Source: Sulfuricystis multivorans (lineage in GTDB: Bacteria > Pseudomonadota > Gammaproteobacteria > Burkholderiales > Rhodocyclaceae). From it: 64,000 bases of DNA. The stretch is taken from the NCBI RefSeq assembly GCF_003966565.1, contig NZ_AP018718.1, positions 434,001 to 498,000 on the forward strand. The letters are read 5' to 3'. The notes beneath the pieces were generated by a model. That model was not told the DNA's origin and did not search any database. It saw only the letters and a list, made by a program, of their open reading frames with translations. A program made the translations under genes and the position numbers. This document shows, piece after piece, positions 1 to 9,318 of this stretch (position 1 is its first letter; each line of letters opens with the position of its first letter).

Positions 1-396
1 CATCTCGCGCTCGAGCTGTTCCTTGAAAGGATCCTTGGGCGGCTCCCCCCTCGGTTCAGGCTTGGGCTCGGGTTTCGGTAGCGGTTTGGATTTCTGGGCG
101 ATGTCCGGTTTGGGCGGCGGCTTCACCGGTTCCGGTTTGGCGACAGGCTTGGGCTCAGGCTTGGGCTCGGGCTGCGGTTTCGGTTCGGGCTTCGGCTGCG
201 GGGCAGGTTGAGCTGCGGCAGTCGGCGGCTCCGGGACGGCACGCACCAGGTCGACTTCGACCACGTCCTCTGTTTTCGTCTGCCAGCGGATGCCATAGAC
301 GATCAGCAGGATCAGTACGACATGGATCAGCACGGCGAGGACGAAGGCAATGCGCTTGCCTGGGGCTTTAAGCGGCTGGATGCGGGGTTCGTTCAT
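1..396 (-). CDS. tolA: TolA, N-terminal part (runs off the window)
   Basis: This is the inner-membrane linker of the Tol-Pal envelope system, which connects TolQR in the membrane to TolB/Pal at the outer membrane. The 132 visible residues start with a short cytoplasmic tail, followed by one membrane segment at about residues 15-35. After that comes a long Pro/Lys/Glu-rich stretch (repeated KPEP units, about 55-120) and the start of an acidic/basic helical region. This matches TolA domains I and II; the C-terminal domain III lies outside the window. The ATG at 396 overlaps the tolR stop as ATGA, which fixes the start. The KPEP repeats appear in the DNA as a degenerate ggcttgggctc repeat at about 55-200. 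Confidence 0.93.
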   Translation of the reverse strand, partial: MNEPRIQPLKAPGKRIAFVLAVLIHVVLILLIVYGIRWQTKTEDVVEVDLVRAVPEPPTAAAQPAPQPKPEPKPQPEPKPEPKPVAKPEPVKPPPKPDIAQKSKPLPKPEPKPEPRGEPPKDPFKEQLEREM

Positions 397-803
397 TTGC
401 TTTTGGGTTGAACCAATAGCCCGATCTTCGCCACCTCGGCGCGTTGCAGCGTGTCCATCACCTCGAGCACCGCTTCATAGCGCGCATTGCGGTCGCCGGC
501 GATCAACACCGGCTGATCCGGATGCCGCACTTGCGCTTCGCGGATGCGCTCGAGCAGTTCCATGCGGCCGATGCTGACGGTGGCCCCGCCAAGCGCCCGG
601 TCGCGCATCGCAAGCGAGCCGTCGTTTTTGACGATGATTTCGAGCGGCTCGACTGGTGGCGCGGCGGCCTTGCCGACCGAGGGCAATTCGATCGCGGCCG
701 GGTTGATCATCGGTGCGGTGACCATGAAGATGATCAAGAGCACCAGCATCACGTCGATGTAGGGCACGACGTTGATCTCGTGCTTGAGGCGTCTGGGTCT
801 CAT
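393..803 (-). CDS. tolR: TolR, Tol-Pal proton-channel component (ExbD family)
   Basis: A 136-residue ExbD/TolR protein that couples the proton-motive force to TolA together with TolQ. It has a short basic N-terminus (MRPRRLKHEINVVPYIDVML), a single membrane segment at about residues 16-33 containing the conserved Asp17 of the proton path, and a periplasmic domain of about 100 residues. Length is normal for the family. The gene overlaps tolQ upstream and tolA downstream by 4 bp each, so the three are probably translationally coupled. A longer open frame in the same phase reaches to 1760, but it only shadows tolQ and ybgC. Confidence 0.95.
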   Translation of the reverse strand: MRPRRLKHEINVVPYIDVMLVLLIIFMVTAPMINPAAIELPSVGKAAAPPVEPLEIIVKNDGSLAMRDRALGGATVSIGRMELLERIREAQVRHPDQPVLIAGDRNARYEAVLEVMDTLQRAEVAKIGLLVQPKSK

Positions 804-1474
804 TTCATCTGCCGTTGCAGGATGTTCGAGAACTCTTCCATGAAGCTTTCGAAGCGCACCGCGAGCCGGTCGGTGTCGTGCGCGAAACGGTTGTAGGCGA
901 CCACGGCGGGAATCGCGGCGAACAGGCCGATCGCGGTGGCCACCAGCGCCTCGGCGATACCCGGGGCGACGGCGGCCAGGGTGGCCGTCTGCATGCTGGA
1001 TAGGCCGCGGAACGAGTGCATGATGCCCCAGACGGTGCCGAACAGTCCGACGTAGGGAGAGACCGAGCCGGCCGAGGCGAGGAAGGCCAGATGCGCTTCG
1101 AGATCGTCGACCTCCCGCTGATAAGTGGCGCGCATCGCGCGGCGCACGCCGTCGATCGCGGTGGCCGGATCGAGGCGCTGGCTGCGCAGCTTGGTGAATT
1201 CGCGGAAACCCGCGGCGAAAATGCGTTCCAGGGCGCCGCTGTGCTGCGGGTCGCCGATCGCCTGCTGATACAGCGTGTTCAGATCGCCGCCGCTCCAGAA
1301 GTCGCGCTCGAAGCGGTCGGTCTGCCTGCGCGCGTCGCGCAGCTGGAACCACTTGCGGAAGATCCAGTACCACGACATGACGGAAACATAGGTGAGCAGC
1401 GCCATTACCAGCTTGACGATCAGACTGGCGTTGGCGATCAATTCGACGATGGCGAGATCCTGAGTGACGTTCAT
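800..1474 (-). CDS. tolQ: TolQ, Tol-Pal proton-channel component (ExbB/MotA family)
   Basis: A 224-residue polytopic inner-membrane protein that forms the stator-like channel of the Tol-Pal machine with TolR and serves outer-membrane invagination at division. Three hydrophobic stretches are visible at about residues 12-38, 130-155 and 170-196, with the charged cytoplasmic loop between the first two typical of TolQ/ExbB. It starts with [13 protein letters not shown] at 1474, overlapping the ybgC stop as ATGA. It lies in the order ybgC-tolQ-tolR-tolA, the standard Tol operon of proteobacteria, which separates it from ExbB paralogues. Confidence 0.95.
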   Translation of the reverse strand: MNVTQDLAIVELIANASLIVKLVMALLTYVSVMSWYWIFRKWFQLRDARRQTDRFERDFWSGGDLNTLYQQAIGDPQHSGALERIFAAGFREFTKLRSQRLDPATAIDGVRRAMRATYQREVDDLEAHLAFLASAGSVSPYVGLFGTVWGIMHSFRGLSSMQTATLAAVAPGIAEALVATAIGLFAAIPAVVAYNRFAHDTDRLAVRFESFMEEFSNILQRQMK

Positions 1475-1881
1475 GATGGCTGCGTTTGTCGGAGGCGTTC
1501 TCGAATGGGCGCCGGCAGGGCGGTGGCGCGCCCACGGTGAAGATCGAGACAGGCGACCCTGACCCGGGCGGTGAAGAGCGTCTCCTCACCCCGCTGGATC
1601 GTTTGCGCGAAGGTGACTTGCGCCCGGCCCAGCGCTTCGACCGCGGTGGCGACGACGAGTTCGTCATCAAGCCGCGCCGGCTTGAGATACTCGGCAGCAA
1701 AGGAGCGCACGGCGAAGGCGATCCCCGCCTCTTGTGCCAGTGCGCGTTGTTCGAAGCCAAGCTGACGGAGGAACTCGGTGCGGCCGCGTTCGAGGTATTT
1801 CAGGTAGTTCGCGTAATAGACCACGCCACCGGCATCGGTGTCTTCGTAATAGACGCGCACGGGGAGCGGGCCGGCGCTCAT
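1471..1881 (-). CDS. ybgC: YbgC, Tol-Pal-associated acyl-CoA thioesterase
   Basis: A 136-residue hotdog-fold thioesterase that hydrolyses acyl-CoAs and is encoded at the head of Tol-Pal operons. The family motif [17 protein letters not shown] is at residues 11-27, including the catalytic-type Asp16. The position often occupied by His after VVY is Tyr here, a variation I note without interpreting. The ATG at 1881 overlaps the ruvB stop by 4 bp and gives the usual family length; the open frame extending to 2310 is a ruvB shadow. Confidence 0.92.
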   Translation of the reverse strand: MSAGPLPVRVYYEDTDAGGVVYYANYLKYLERGRTEFLRQLGFEQRALAQEAGIAFAVRSFAAEYLKPARLDDELVVATAVEALGRAQVTFAQTIQRGEETLFTARVRVACLDLHRGRATALPAPIRERLRQTQPS

Positions 1882-2927
1882 TCCTTGTCCCACAGCTCGC
1901 GGTTGGGTTGACTGGGCGCGACCAGGCCAAAGTGCCGCCAGATGCTCGCCGTCGCCATACGGCCGCGCGGCGTGCGCGCTAGATAGCCTTGCTGGATCAG
2001 ATAGGGTTCGAGCACGTCCTCGATCGTGTCGCGCGCCTCGCCGATCGCCGCGGCGAGGTTGTCGAGGCCGACCGGTCCGCCGCCAAACTTTTCCAGCACC
2101 GCGGTCAAGAGCTTGCGGTCCATCACATCGAGGCCGAGGTGATCGACGTCGAGCATGTTCAGCGCCGCATCGGCGATCTCGCGCGTGATCGCGCCGTCGT
2201 GTTTCACTTCGGCGAAGTCGCGCACGCGCCGCAGCAGCCGGTTGGCGATGCGCGGCGTGCCGCGCGAACGGCGCGCGATTTCCAGCGCGCCTTCGTCGGC
2301 GATCGTGCAATTGAGCAGTTGCGCCGAGCGGCGCACGATCAGGGCGAGCTCTTCGGGCGTGTAGAACTCCAGCCGCGCGACGATGCCGAAACGGTCGCGC
2401 AACGGGTTGGTCAGCATGCCGGCGCGGGTGGTCGCGCCGATGAGCGTGAAGGGGGGCAGATCGAGCTTCACCGAGCGCGCCGCCGGGCCTTCGCCGATCA
2501 TGATGTCGATCTGGAAATCTTCCAACGCCGGGTAGAGGATCTCCTCGACCACCGGCGAGAGGCGATGGATCTCGTCGATGAACAGCACGTCATGCGGTTC
2601 GAGATTGGTGAGGATCGCAGCGAGATCGCCGGCGCGCTCCAGCACCGGTCCCGAAGTCTGGCGCAGATTCACACCCATCTCATGGGCGATGATGTGGGCG
2701 AGCGTGGTCTTGCCCAGCCCTGGCGGGCCGAACAGCAGCACATGGTCGAGCGCTTCCTGGCGCTTCTTCGCCGCGCCGATGAAGATTTCGAGTTGGTTGC
2801 GGATCTTTGCTTGACCGACGTATTCGCCAAGCTTCTTCGGCCGCAGCGCGCGCTCGATCGCTTCCTCCTGCGGCGAGGCGCACACCGGCGTGATCGGGCG
2901 TTGGGCCAGGACGTCGGTCTCGATCAT
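1878..2927 (-). CDS. ruvB: RuvB, Holliday junction branch-migration ATPase
   Basis: A 349-residue AAA+ motor that drives branch migration of Holliday junctions with RuvA. Visible are Walker A GPPGLGKT at residues 67-74, Walker B/DEIH at about 118-121, the RDRFG arginine region, and a C-terminal winged-helix part ending in a domain that contains [13 protein letters not shown]. The start [11 protein letters not shown] at 2927 overlaps the upstream transporter stop as ATGA and gives normal family length; upstream in-frame residues are a shadow of that gene. The operon order ruvC-ruvA-transporter-ruvB is slightly unusual. Confidence 0.97.
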   Translation of the reverse strand: MIETDVLAQRPITPVCASPQEEAIERALRPKKLGEYVGQAKIRNQLEIFIGAAKKRQEALDHVLLFGPPGLGKTTLAHIIAHEMGVNLRQTSGPVLERAGDLAAILTNLEPHDVLFIDEIHRLSPVVEEILYPALEDFQIDIMIGEGPAARSVKLDLPPFTLIGATTRAGMLTNPLRDRFGIVARLEFYTPEELALIVRRSAQLLNCTIADEGALEIARRSRGTPRIANRLLRRVRDFAEVKHDGAITREIADAALNMLDVDHLGLDVMDRKLLTAVLEKFGGGPVGLDNLAAAIGEARDTIEDVLEPYLIQQGYLARTPRGRMATASIWRHFGLVAPSQPNRELWDKE

Positions 2928-3970
2928 GAGATTGCCGGTGCTGGCGACAACCAGCTCTCCAAGAGCATTACGCCCAGCGCCAGGATCACCGGGCCGAGGA
3001 AGATGCCGACGAAGCCGAAGGCGAGCACGCCGCCGAAGACGCCCAAGGCGACCAGAAGAATCGGCAGACTGGCGGTGCGGCTGATCAACAGGGGTTTGAT
3101 GAAATTGTCCACGCTGCTGATCACGGCCAGACCCCAGACGAGCATGAAGATCGCCCAGCCGGTTTCTCCCTGGTCGTAGAGCCACCAGGCCGCGCCGCCC
3201 CATATCAAGGGAGGGCCGATTGGAATCATCGACAAGAAGAAGGTCGCCGCGGCCAAGAGCAGCGCGGCCGGTACGCCGGCGATCAGAAAGCCGATCAAGG
3301 CGACGGCCGCCTGGGCGATGGCGGTGCCGACGATGCCGAGCATCACGCCGATGATCGTCGAGCGCGCCAAAACGAGCATGCGGCTGCCCAGATCGCCGCC
3401 GACCTTCTGCGCCAGCAGGACAAGGCGGCTAGAGAGAGCGTGGCCGTCGCGGTAGAAGAAAAACGCGATCAGCACGACCAGCGTCAGTTCCAGCAGACCC
3501 TGGCCGATCAGCGTCGCCGACGCGGTCAGAAACTTGCGCGTCGGTTCGAACAGCTGCTTGCCGAGCTGGGTGAGCTCCGACTGGCTGGCGGCGAGTTTGC
3601 GCCAGTAGGCATCGAGCGATTCGCCGACCAGCGGCAAGCCGGCCAGCCAGGCCGGCGGCGCGTATTCGCCGGTTTCGAACCAAGGGCGCAGCAGGCCGAT
3701 CAACTGGGTGACGGCATCGGCGATCGTCGCGGCGAGATAGGACATCGGCAGCAATACCGCGGCGGCAAGCACGACGGTGGAAACCAGCGCCGCCAGCGTG
3801 GTGCGGCCCTTGAGGCGGGCTTCGAACCAGGCGAACATCGGCCAGGTGGTCAGACAGAGGATCGCGGCGAACAGCAAGGCGGCCAGAAACGGCGCCAGCA
3901 CCCAGACCGCGCCGACGATGATCAGGCCGGCGAGTGCGATCCGGACATGGGCGCGAGTGGATTCATTCAT
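2924..3970 (-). CDS. AI-2E family transporter (PerM/YdiK-like)
   Basis: A 348-residue polytopic membrane protein of the AI-2E/PerM family, whose members include autoinducer exporters and Na+/H+ antiporters. The substrate cannot be read from sequence. There are about seven to eight hydrophobic segments with a less hydrophobic region at about residues 90-150, and the family region [17 protein letters not shown] lies near residue 250. The gene sits between ruvA and ruvB, overlaps ruvB by 4 bp and is 24 bp from ruvA, so it is part of the recombination-gene operon without an evident functional link. Confidence 0.85.
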   Translation of the reverse strand: MNESTRAHVRIALAGLIIVGAVWVLAPFLAALLFAAILCLTTWPMFAWFEARLKGRTTLAALVSTVVLAAAVLLPMSYLAATIADAVTQLIGLLRPWFETGEYAPPAWLAGLPLVGESLDAYWRKLAASQSELTQLGKQLFEPTRKFLTASATLIGQGLLELTLVVLIAFFFYRDGHALSSRLVLLAQKVGGDLGSRMLVLARSTIIGVMLGIVGTAIAQAAVALIGFLIAGVPAALLLAAATFFLSMIPIGPPLIWGGAAWWLYDQGETGWAIFMLVWGLAVISSVDNFIKPLLISRTASLPILLVALGVFGGVLAFGFVGIFLGPVILALGVMLLESWLSPAPAIS

Positions 3971-3994
3971 GCCCCGATTCTACCCCCCGCCGTT

Positions 3995-4594
3995 TCATCC
4001 CTTGGCCAAGGCTTTGAGCGCGGCGCGGATGCCCTCGGCCACGCCGATCCCGGGCGAGAGCCCTGTCATCGCGCCAAGCGCCTCGCGCTCGGAGTAGCCC
4101 AACGCGAGCAGTGCATTGAGGATGTCGCTCGCCGCATCCTGGGGGGGCTCGTGTGCCGTGCCACCAGCGCCGAGTTTCGCGGCCGGAGCGATCGTGGGCA
4201 GCTTGCCTTTCAGTTCGAGCAGCAGCCGTTCGGCGGTCTTCTTGCCGATGCCTGGGATCTTGACGATGCGGCCGGTTTCCTGCATCGCCACCGCTTGCGC
4301 GAGCTCCTGCACCGAAAGTCCTGAGAGCACCGCGAGCGCGATGCGCGCGCCGATGCCGGAGATTTTGATCAGCTGGCGGAAGGTCGCCCGCTCGGCTTCG
4401 GTGAGGAAGCCGAACAATGAATGCGCATCCTCGCGCACGACGAGATGGGTGACGAGAGTGATTTTCTCGCCGGGGTTCGGCAGGTTGTAGAAGGTGCTCA
4501 TCGGCACCTCGAGCTCGTAGCCGATGCCGCCGACATCGACGAGGATCTGCGGCGGATTCTTTTCCAGTAAGGTACCGGCGATGCGGCCGATCAT
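3995..4594 (-). CDS. ruvA: RuvA, Holliday junction DNA-binding subunit
   Basis: A 199-residue protein that binds four-way junctions as a tetramer and loads RuvB. An N-terminal OB fold starts [12 protein letters not shown]. Two helix-hairpin-helix motifs follow ([13 protein letters not shown] near residue 70 and [13 protein letters not shown] near residue 105), then a flexible Ala/Gly linker and domain III at the C-terminus. It overlaps ruvC by 4 bp (ATGA at 4591-4594). Confidence 0.97.
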   Translation of the reverse strand: MIGRIAGTLLEKNPPQILVDVGGIGYELEVPMSTFYNLPNPGEKITLVTHLVVREDAHSLFGFLTEAERATFRQLIKISGIGARIALAVLSGLSVQELAQAVAMQETGRIVKIPGIGKKTAERLLLELKGKLPTIAPAAKLGAGGTAHEPPQDAASDILNALLALGYSEREALGAMTGLSPGIGVAEGIRAALKALAKG

Positions 4595-5121
4595 ACGAGA
4601 CGACCTTTCCTGACGCGAAAGCCCTGTGTGGCGATGTTACCGAGTCCCTGCCCGCCATGCGCGTGGCAGATCGCACAGGCCAGTGCATCGGCAGCATCCT
4701 TCGAGGGTTCGCCCGGCAGCTGCAAGAGGCGCATCACCATGTGGCCGACCTGTTCCTTCGCCGCCTTGCCGTGGCCCACCACCGCCTGTTTGATCTGCAG
4801 CGCGGTGTATTCGGCGACCGGCAGCCGGGCCGCCACCAGCGCGGCGATCGCCGCACCGCGCGCTTCACCCAGCCGGAGCGTCGATTGCGGATTGACATTG
4901 ACGAAGACTTTTTCGATCGCGGCCTCGTGGGGCGCATAAGCCGCGATCACCTCGCCGATGCCATCGATCAGCGTCTTGAGCCGCTGCGGCACGGGATCGG
5001 TATCAATGCTTTTCACGCAACCGCTCGCCACATAGACGAGCTTCTGGCCGGTCTTGTCGATGATCCCGAAACCGGTGATGCGTAAGCCCGGGTCGATGCC
5101 GAGGATGCGAACGATGGTCAC
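4591..5121 (-). CDS. ruvC: RuvC, Holliday junction resolvase
   Basis: A 176-residue endonuclease that cleaves Holliday junctions symmetrically. The four acidic residues of the RNase H-like active site are in place: Asp10 in LGIDPGLR, Glu70 in AAIEKVF, Asp142 and Asp145 in SKDAADALA. It lies 34 bp downstream of yebC on the same strand and overlaps ruvA, giving the common yebC-ruvC-ruvA order. Length is normal. Confidence 0.97.
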   Translation of the reverse strand: MTIVRILGIDPGLRITGFGIIDKTGQKLVYVASGCVKSIDTDPVPQRLKTLIDGIGEVIAAYAPHEAAIEKVFVNVNPQSTLRLGEARGAAIAALVAARLPVAEYTALQIKQAVVGHGKAAKEQVGHMVMRLLQLPGEPSKDAADALACAICHAHGGQGLGNIATQGFRVRKGRLV

Positions 5122-5155
5122 GAAAGCCGGCGCAGGCGAAACGGCAGGACGAGGC

Positions 5156-5881
5156 TTATTCGTCCATCACCGCAGTGGTGTAGACCTCCTGCACGTCATC
5201 GAGGTCTTCGAGCGCGTCGAGCAGTTTGCGCATCTTGGCAGCGTCTTCGCCGGCGAGCACGGTTTCAGTGAGTGGCTTCATCGTCACTTCGGCAAATTCG
5301 GCCTTGAAGCCGGCGGCTTCGAGCGCTTCCTTGACGGCGAGGAAATCGGCGGGCTGGGTGATCACCTCGACCGAACCGTCATCGTTGGTCACCACGTCCT
5401 CGGCGCCGGCCTCGATCGCGGCATCCATCAGCTTCACCTCGTCGGTGCCCGGCGCGAAGACGAGCTGACCGCAATGCTTGAACTGGAAGGCGACACAGCC
5501 GTCGGTGCCCATGTTGCCGCCGTATTTGCTGAAAGCATGGCGTACCGCGGCGACGGTACGCGTCTTGTTGTCGGTCATGCAATCGATCATCACCGCCGCG
5601 CCCCCTGGTCCATAGCCTTCGTAACGCACTTCGCTGTAATCGACGCCTTCGAGTTCGCCAGTGCCCTTTTTGATCGCATTCTCGATCTTGTCTTTCGGCA
5701 TGTTGACCGATTTGGCCTTCTCGATCGCCAGCCTAAGACGCGGATTGAAAGACGGATCGCCACCGCCGAGCTTCGCAGCGACGGAGATTTCCTTGGCGAC
5801 GCGCGAGAACGCCGCGCCGCGCTTTTCGTCCTGGCGGCCCTTACGATGCTGGATATTGGCCCATTTGGAATGTCCGGCCAT
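5156..5881 (-). CDS. yebC: YebC/PmpR family regulatory protein
   Basis: A 241-residue member of the YebC/TACO1 family, which acts in transcriptional regulation and in translation of difficult sequences. It begins with the signature [18 protein letters not shown] and carries the family region [15 protein letters not shown] near residue 90. The acidic C-terminus is typical. It is the first gene of a set running through ruvC, ruvA and ruvB into the tol genes. A hairpin at 5917-5936 separates it from the cyclase gene upstream. Confidence 0.95.
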   Translation of the reverse strand: MAGHSKWANIQHRKGRQDEKRGAAFSRVAKEISVAAKLGGGDPSFNPRLRLAIEKAKSVNMPKDKIENAIKKGTGELEGVDYSEVRYEGYGPGGAAVMIDCMTDNKTRTVAAVRHAFSKYGGNMGTDGCVAFQFKHCGQLVFAPGTDEVKLMDAAIEAGAEDVVTNDDGSVEVITQPADFLAVKEALEAAGFKAEFAEVTMKPLTETVLAGEDAAKMRKLLDALEDLDDVQEVYTTAVMDE

Positions 5882-5916
5882 AGCGTGAGTTCCTATGGAG
5901 ATTTGCGGAAATGACG

Positions 5917-5936
5917 CCGGCCCTTTGCAGGGCCGG
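5917..5936 (-). terminator. Candidate intrinsic hairpin between cyclase gene and yebC
   Basis: CCGGCCCT and AGGGCCGG form a perfect 8-bp stem around a 4-base loop, 33 bp past the cyclase stop and 36 bp before the yebC start. It could end cyclase transcription. There is no strong U-tract on the minus strand after the stem, so it may instead be a pause or processing site. Confidence 0.45.
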
Positions 5937-5968
5937 GAGACGAAGCCTATTTTAAGGCAGACGCAGAG

Positions 5969-7306
5969 TTACGGATGTTGCCGGGGCTTCACGTCGACGA
6001 TTTCGGTGATCGGCAGATTGGCGATGTCGCGCAATTTTTCCATCCGCGCGCCTTCCTGTTCGAGCAGCGTGCCGACCTGCGAGAAACTCGAGGGGACGAA
6101 GACTTCGCGACCTTCCGGGGCGCGGCGGCGCACGCCGAACGAAACCCGCGCGCGTTCTTCGACCGGCAGCTTGCCGATCAGGTTCTTGGTCACCCAGATG
6201 CTGCCGTGGCGTGCGAAGTCGGAGATGCGTGCAGCCTGGTTGATCGTGTCGCCGAGCACGACGAATTCGACGCTGGTCGGCGATTGGTAGGTGCCGAGCC
6301 ATTCCTGTCCTTCGTTGATGCCGGTGTTCAGGTACAGCTCGTTGAACCACTGCTTGCGAATCTGCCAGGACTTCGACAGGCGCTGGATCTCGCGGCGGAT
6401 CTCGATCGCACAGTCGAGAGCGTTGGCCAGATAGTGGCTGTCTGGCTGCGGAAAGAAGTAATACACCATGCCGTCGCCGACGTGCTTGCCGTAGGTGCCT
6501 TTGTATTTGCGGAAGGTGGGCGCCAGCGTGCGCCAGATTTCGTTGATCAGCTCGAAATACTCTTCAGGTGGCAGCTCGGAACAGATTTTCACCGAACCTT
6601 GCAGATCGGCGACCAGCACCGCCAGATCGGTCAGTACCGGAAGGCGCTTCCTCAGCAGGCCGCGGATCACCTCGTCGCGGCGCGCCAGCAGCTTGAGCAT
6701 CTCGTCGGCCGGCTCCGCTTCCGGCACCAGGACGATGAAGATGCCCTCGCGGAAGAATGAGGCGAAAGCGGTGTGGAAACGCTCCTTGTCGCTGCCGTCG
6801 GCTTCCGGCAACAGCACTGTCGTTTGCACGACAGGCTGAACGGGTGCGGCCTCGGTTTCGAGATAGGCCGCTTGCAAGCGGGCATAACTCACCGGATCTA
6901 GGCCGCGGCACAGGTTGCCGAAGCACTCCGGCCCGAGGCGTGACTTGGCGATCGCAATATGGAAGCCGAGCAGGCTGCCCCATTCGTTACGGCTCACCGG
7001 CAGCAGGCGGAACAGATTACGCTGATCGCTGGTCTGCGGCAGCTCGAGGTGATCGTGGAACAGCACGTGCTGGCCGGCTGGATTGATCCACATCAGCTCG
7101 AAGCCGTGGTTGATCATGTACGCGGGATGCGTGATGTCGTCGAGCGTCAGATGCAGGGGTGCGTCCGCTATACCGGCCGGTTTGAAGCTTGCGGGGCGGG
7201 GCGCGCCGCCTCCTTCCAGACGATCGATGATCTGGGCCATGCTCAAGCCCTCCTGTTTGAGACGACGTATCTCCTCGATGCGGGCGGCGTCGGGAAAAGT
7301 ATTCAT
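5969..7306 (-). CDS. Class III adenylate cyclase with N-terminal PAS-like region
   Basis: A 445-residue soluble protein likely to make cAMP. The class III catalytic domain spans about residues 225-410. It has metal-binding aspartates at Asp234 (VADLQGS) and Asp278 (GDG), the adenine-selecting pair Lys274 and Asp353, and Asn356/Arg360 of the transition-state motif (GDTINQAAR), so it looks catalytically complete. Residues 10-33 resemble the small helix-turn-helix seen in recombinases and regulators (RRLKQEGLSMAQIIDRL), and about 50-150 resemble a PAS domain (DDITHPAYMINHGFELMWIN). No membrane segment is visible. The gene is divergent from the HerA-like ATPase and appears to be transcribed alone. 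The sensed signal is unknown. Confidence 0.82.
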   Translation of the reverse strand: MNTFPDAARIEEIRRLKQEGLSMAQIIDRLEGGGAPRPASFKPAGIADAPLHLTLDDITHPAYMINHGFELMWINPAGQHVLFHDHLELPQTSDQRNLFRLLPVSRNEWGSLLGFHIAIAKSRLGPECFGNLCRGLDPVSYARLQAAYLETEAAPVQPVVQTTVLLPEADGSDKERFHTAFASFFREGIFIVLVPEAEPADEMLKLLARRDEVIRGLLRKRLPVLTDLAVLVADLQGSVKICSELPPEEYFELINEIWRTLAPTFRKYKGTYGKHVGDGMVYYFFPQPDSHYLANALDCAIEIRREIQRLSKSWQIRKQWFNELYLNTGINEGQEWLGTYQSPTSVEFVVLGDTINQAARISDFARHGSIWVTKNLIGKLPVEERARVSFGVRRRAPEGREVFVPSSFSQVGTLLEQEGARMEKLRDIANLPITEIVDVKPRQHP

Positions 7307-7524
7307 GATGCTTGCTGGCGAATCATGGGGCTACAATCGTCGTGCGGTTCTGAGCCAATCTGAGCCAATGGGTGCTATCGTAAATAAATAACGGCAATAT
7401 TTGAAGTCTTTTTTCAGTTTATTTTTGCAACCCGTTGTTTTAACGCACATGAGATGTCTCAGGTCGGTGGCGTCCGGCCTGGCAGTCGTCCCCCCTGCAA
7501 CAAGCGACGTATCTCGTTGAAATC
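7307..7524. other. Divergent intergenic region, no gene seen
   Basis: 218 bp between the divergent cyclase and HerA-like genes. It includes an AT-rich stretch at about 7378-7430, unusual in this GC-rich window, and a short direct repeat of TGAGCCAAT at about 7352-7371. The AT-rich part probably holds promoters, but I cannot assign convincing -35/-10 pairs. I see no coding frame and no RNA gene. Confidence 0.5.
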
Positions 7525-9054
7525 ATGAACAAATCATTACCGATTGCAAGGTCAGGCACAGCCGAGCTTTGCCTGCTTTCCAATCTCGCCAACCGCCACG
7601 GCTTGATCACCGGCGCCACCGGTACCGGCAAGACCGTCACGTTGCAGCGCATGGCCGAACAGTTCTCCGCGATCGGCGTGCCGGTGTTCCTCGCCGACGT
7701 CAAGGGCGATCTTTCCGGCCTTGGCGCGCCCGGCACGCTGACCGACAAGCTGCAAAAGCGCCTCGCCATGCTGGGCATCGGCGACTGGCAGCCGTGCGCG
7801 AACCCGGTGGTGTTCTGGGATGTCTTTGGCGAACAGGGCCATCCGGTGCGCGCGACCGTCTCCGACATGGGGCCGCTCTTGTTCTCACGGTTGCTCGGTC
7901 TCAACGAGACGCAAGAAGGTGTGCTGCAGGTCGTCTTCAGAATCGCCGACGACAACGGCTTGCTGCTGCTCGATCTGAAGGACTTGCGTGCAATGGTGCA
8001 GTTCGTTGGCGACAACGCCGGAGAGTTCAAGACCCAGTACGGCAACATCTCGGCGGCCAGCATCGGCGCGATCCAGCGCGGGCTACTGACGCTGGAGGAG
8101 CAGGGGGGCGATAGGTTTTTCGGCGAGCCGATGCTCGACATCAACGACCTGATGCAGACGCAGGATGGCCGTGGGGTGGTCAACATCCTTGCCGCCGAGA
8201 AGCTGATGAATGCGCCGAAGGTCTATGCCACCTTCTTGCTCTGGCTCTTGGCCGAGCTGTTCGAACAGCTGCCCGAGGTGGGCGACCTGGACAAGCCCAA
8301 ACTCGTGTTCTTCTTCGACGAGGCGCACTTGCTGTTCGACGAGGCGCCGGCGGCGCTCGTCGACAAGATCGAGCAGGTGGTGCGGCTGATCCGCTCGAAA
8401 GGGGTTGGCGTCTATTTCGTCACGCAGAATCCGCTCGACGTTCCGGACAAGGTACTCGGCCAGCTCGGCAACCGCGTGCAACATGCGCTGCGCGCTTTCA
8501 CGCCGCGCGACCAGAAGGCGGTGCAGACTGCAGCGCAGACCTTGCGCGCCAATCCCAAATTCAGCGCCGAGCAGGCGATCACCGAACTGGGGGTCGGCGA
8601 GGCGCTGGTCTCCTTCCTCGACGAAAAAGGAACGCCCGTGGTGGTCGAGCGTGCCTGGATCCTGCCGCCGGGCTCACGCATCGGGCCGCTGACCCCCGAC
8701 GAGCGCCAGCAGATGATCCGCTCCTCGCTGGTCTATGGCCACTATGAAAAGATCGTGGATCGAGAGTCGGCTTACGAGATCCTGCAAGGCCGCACTGGCG
8801 GAGCCGCCGCGGCTGGGGGGGCGAGGCCAGGGAAAGTCGGCGGCTCCGGGACGGCACCCCGCTCCCCGGCGGGCGAGGGGGGCGGTTTGCTCGGCGAAAT
8901 CCTGTTCGGCCGCACCGGCCCGCGCGGCGGCAAGACAGACGGACTGATACAGGCGGCGGCGAAGAGCGTGACACGCACCATCGCCAGCCAGGTCGGCCGG
9001 GAACTGGTGCGCGGTGTGCTCGGCTCGCTGCTCGGCGGTAGCAGGCGGCGTTGA
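7525..9054 (+). CDS. HerA/VirB4-like ATPase, DUF853 family
   Basis: A 509-residue P-loop ATPase of the DUF853 HerA-like helicase family (E. coli YjgR type). Walker A GATGTGKT is at residues 30-37 and Walker [10 protein letters not shown] at 260-268, with a sensor region [10 protein letters not shown] shortly after. The C-terminal ~90 residues are rich in Gly, Ala and Pro ([13 protein letters not shown]...), a low-complexity linker, and end in a basic tail LGGSRRR. DUF853 proteins are widespread, and their role, possibly in DNA processing or conjugative-type pumping, is not settled. It stands alone; repeats follow its stop. Confidence 0.85.
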   Translation: MNKSLPIARSGTAELCLLSNLANRHGLITGATGTGKTVTLQRMAEQFSAIGVPVFLADVKGDLSGLGAPGTLTDKLQKRLAMLGIGDWQPCANPVVFWDVFGEQGHPVRATVSDMGPLLFSRLLGLNETQEGVLQVVFRIADDNGLLLLDLKDLRAMVQFVGDNAGEFKTQYGNISAASIGAIQRGLLTLEEQGGDRFFGEPMLDINDLMQTQDGRGVVNILAAEKLMNAPKVYATFLLWLLAELFEQLPEVGDLDKPKLVFFFDEAHLLFDEAPAALVDKIEQVVRLIRSKGVGVYFVTQNPLDVPDKVLGQLGNRVQHALRAFTPRDQKAVQTAAQTLRANPKFSAEQAITELGVGEALVSFLDEKGTPVVVERAWILPPGSRIGPLTPDERQQMIRSSLVYGHYEKIVDRESAYEILQGRTGGAAAAGGARPGKVGGSGTAPRSPAGEGGGLLGEILFGRTGPRGGKTDGLIQAAAKSVTRTIASQVGRELVRGVLGSLLGGSRRR

Positions 9055-9079
9055 TCGCGTGATACTCTTCTCGACCTCG

Positions 9080-9148
9080 CAGGACGTTCAAAAACGTCGC
9101 GAGGATGGCCAAATGCAAGGCGCCGGGATCGAAGCGACCGAAACATAT
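9080..9148 (-). repeat. Dispersed intergenic repeat B, copy 1
   Basis: Read on the minus strand, this stretch matches about 65 bp at 30476-30541 with few substitutions. Shared blocks include CGCCTTGCAT, TGGCCATCCTCG and GACGTTTTT. It lies just after the HerA-like gene and has no coding frame of its own. It directly abuts repeat A copy 1. Confidence 0.75.
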
Positions 9149-9150
9149 CA

Positions 9151-9262
9151 GGGTTAGTGTGGAAATCGATCAGCCATGCCCTCGACGTTTATGACTCGAT
9201 CGACAGCCAAACTTCGCGGCGAAGCCGCGTACGAAGTCGCCCCTCCCGCGAGAGGGGTTGGA
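9151..9262 (+). repeat. Dispersed intergenic repeat A, copy 1
   Basis: About 110 bp matching 19453-19567 in the same orientation. Shared blocks include GGGTTAG, CAGCC, GACxCGATCGxCAGCCAAAC, TCGCGGCG and a CCTCCC-type end. An open frame from 9157 runs through it into the outer-membrane protein gene, but that N-terminal extension is repeat sequence and not a real protein part. Together with copy 2 it brackets a complete seven-gene operon. Confidence 0.78.
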
Positions 9263-9318
9263 GGTGGGCGGATGTTTGCGCAAGATTTTTTTATCCTTCG
9301 CGGGTGACGTTGCCCTTC

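Noticed and set aside
1-200. Tandem DNA repeat at the left edge
   Set aside because: It is explained by the KPEP repeats of the TolA linker, which are normal for the family.
1989-3179. 396-codon open frame on the plus strand
   Set aside because: It is antisense to ruvB and part of the AI-2E transporter; composition is that of a codon shadow.
7440-8186. 248-codon open frame on the minus strand upstream of the cyclase
   Set aside because: It is antisense to the HerA-like ATPase; Ser/Pro/Arg-rich with no recognisable domain.
9157-9318. Extended N-terminus of the outer-membrane protein
   Set aside because: The extension is encoded by repeat A and lies before the true signal peptide.
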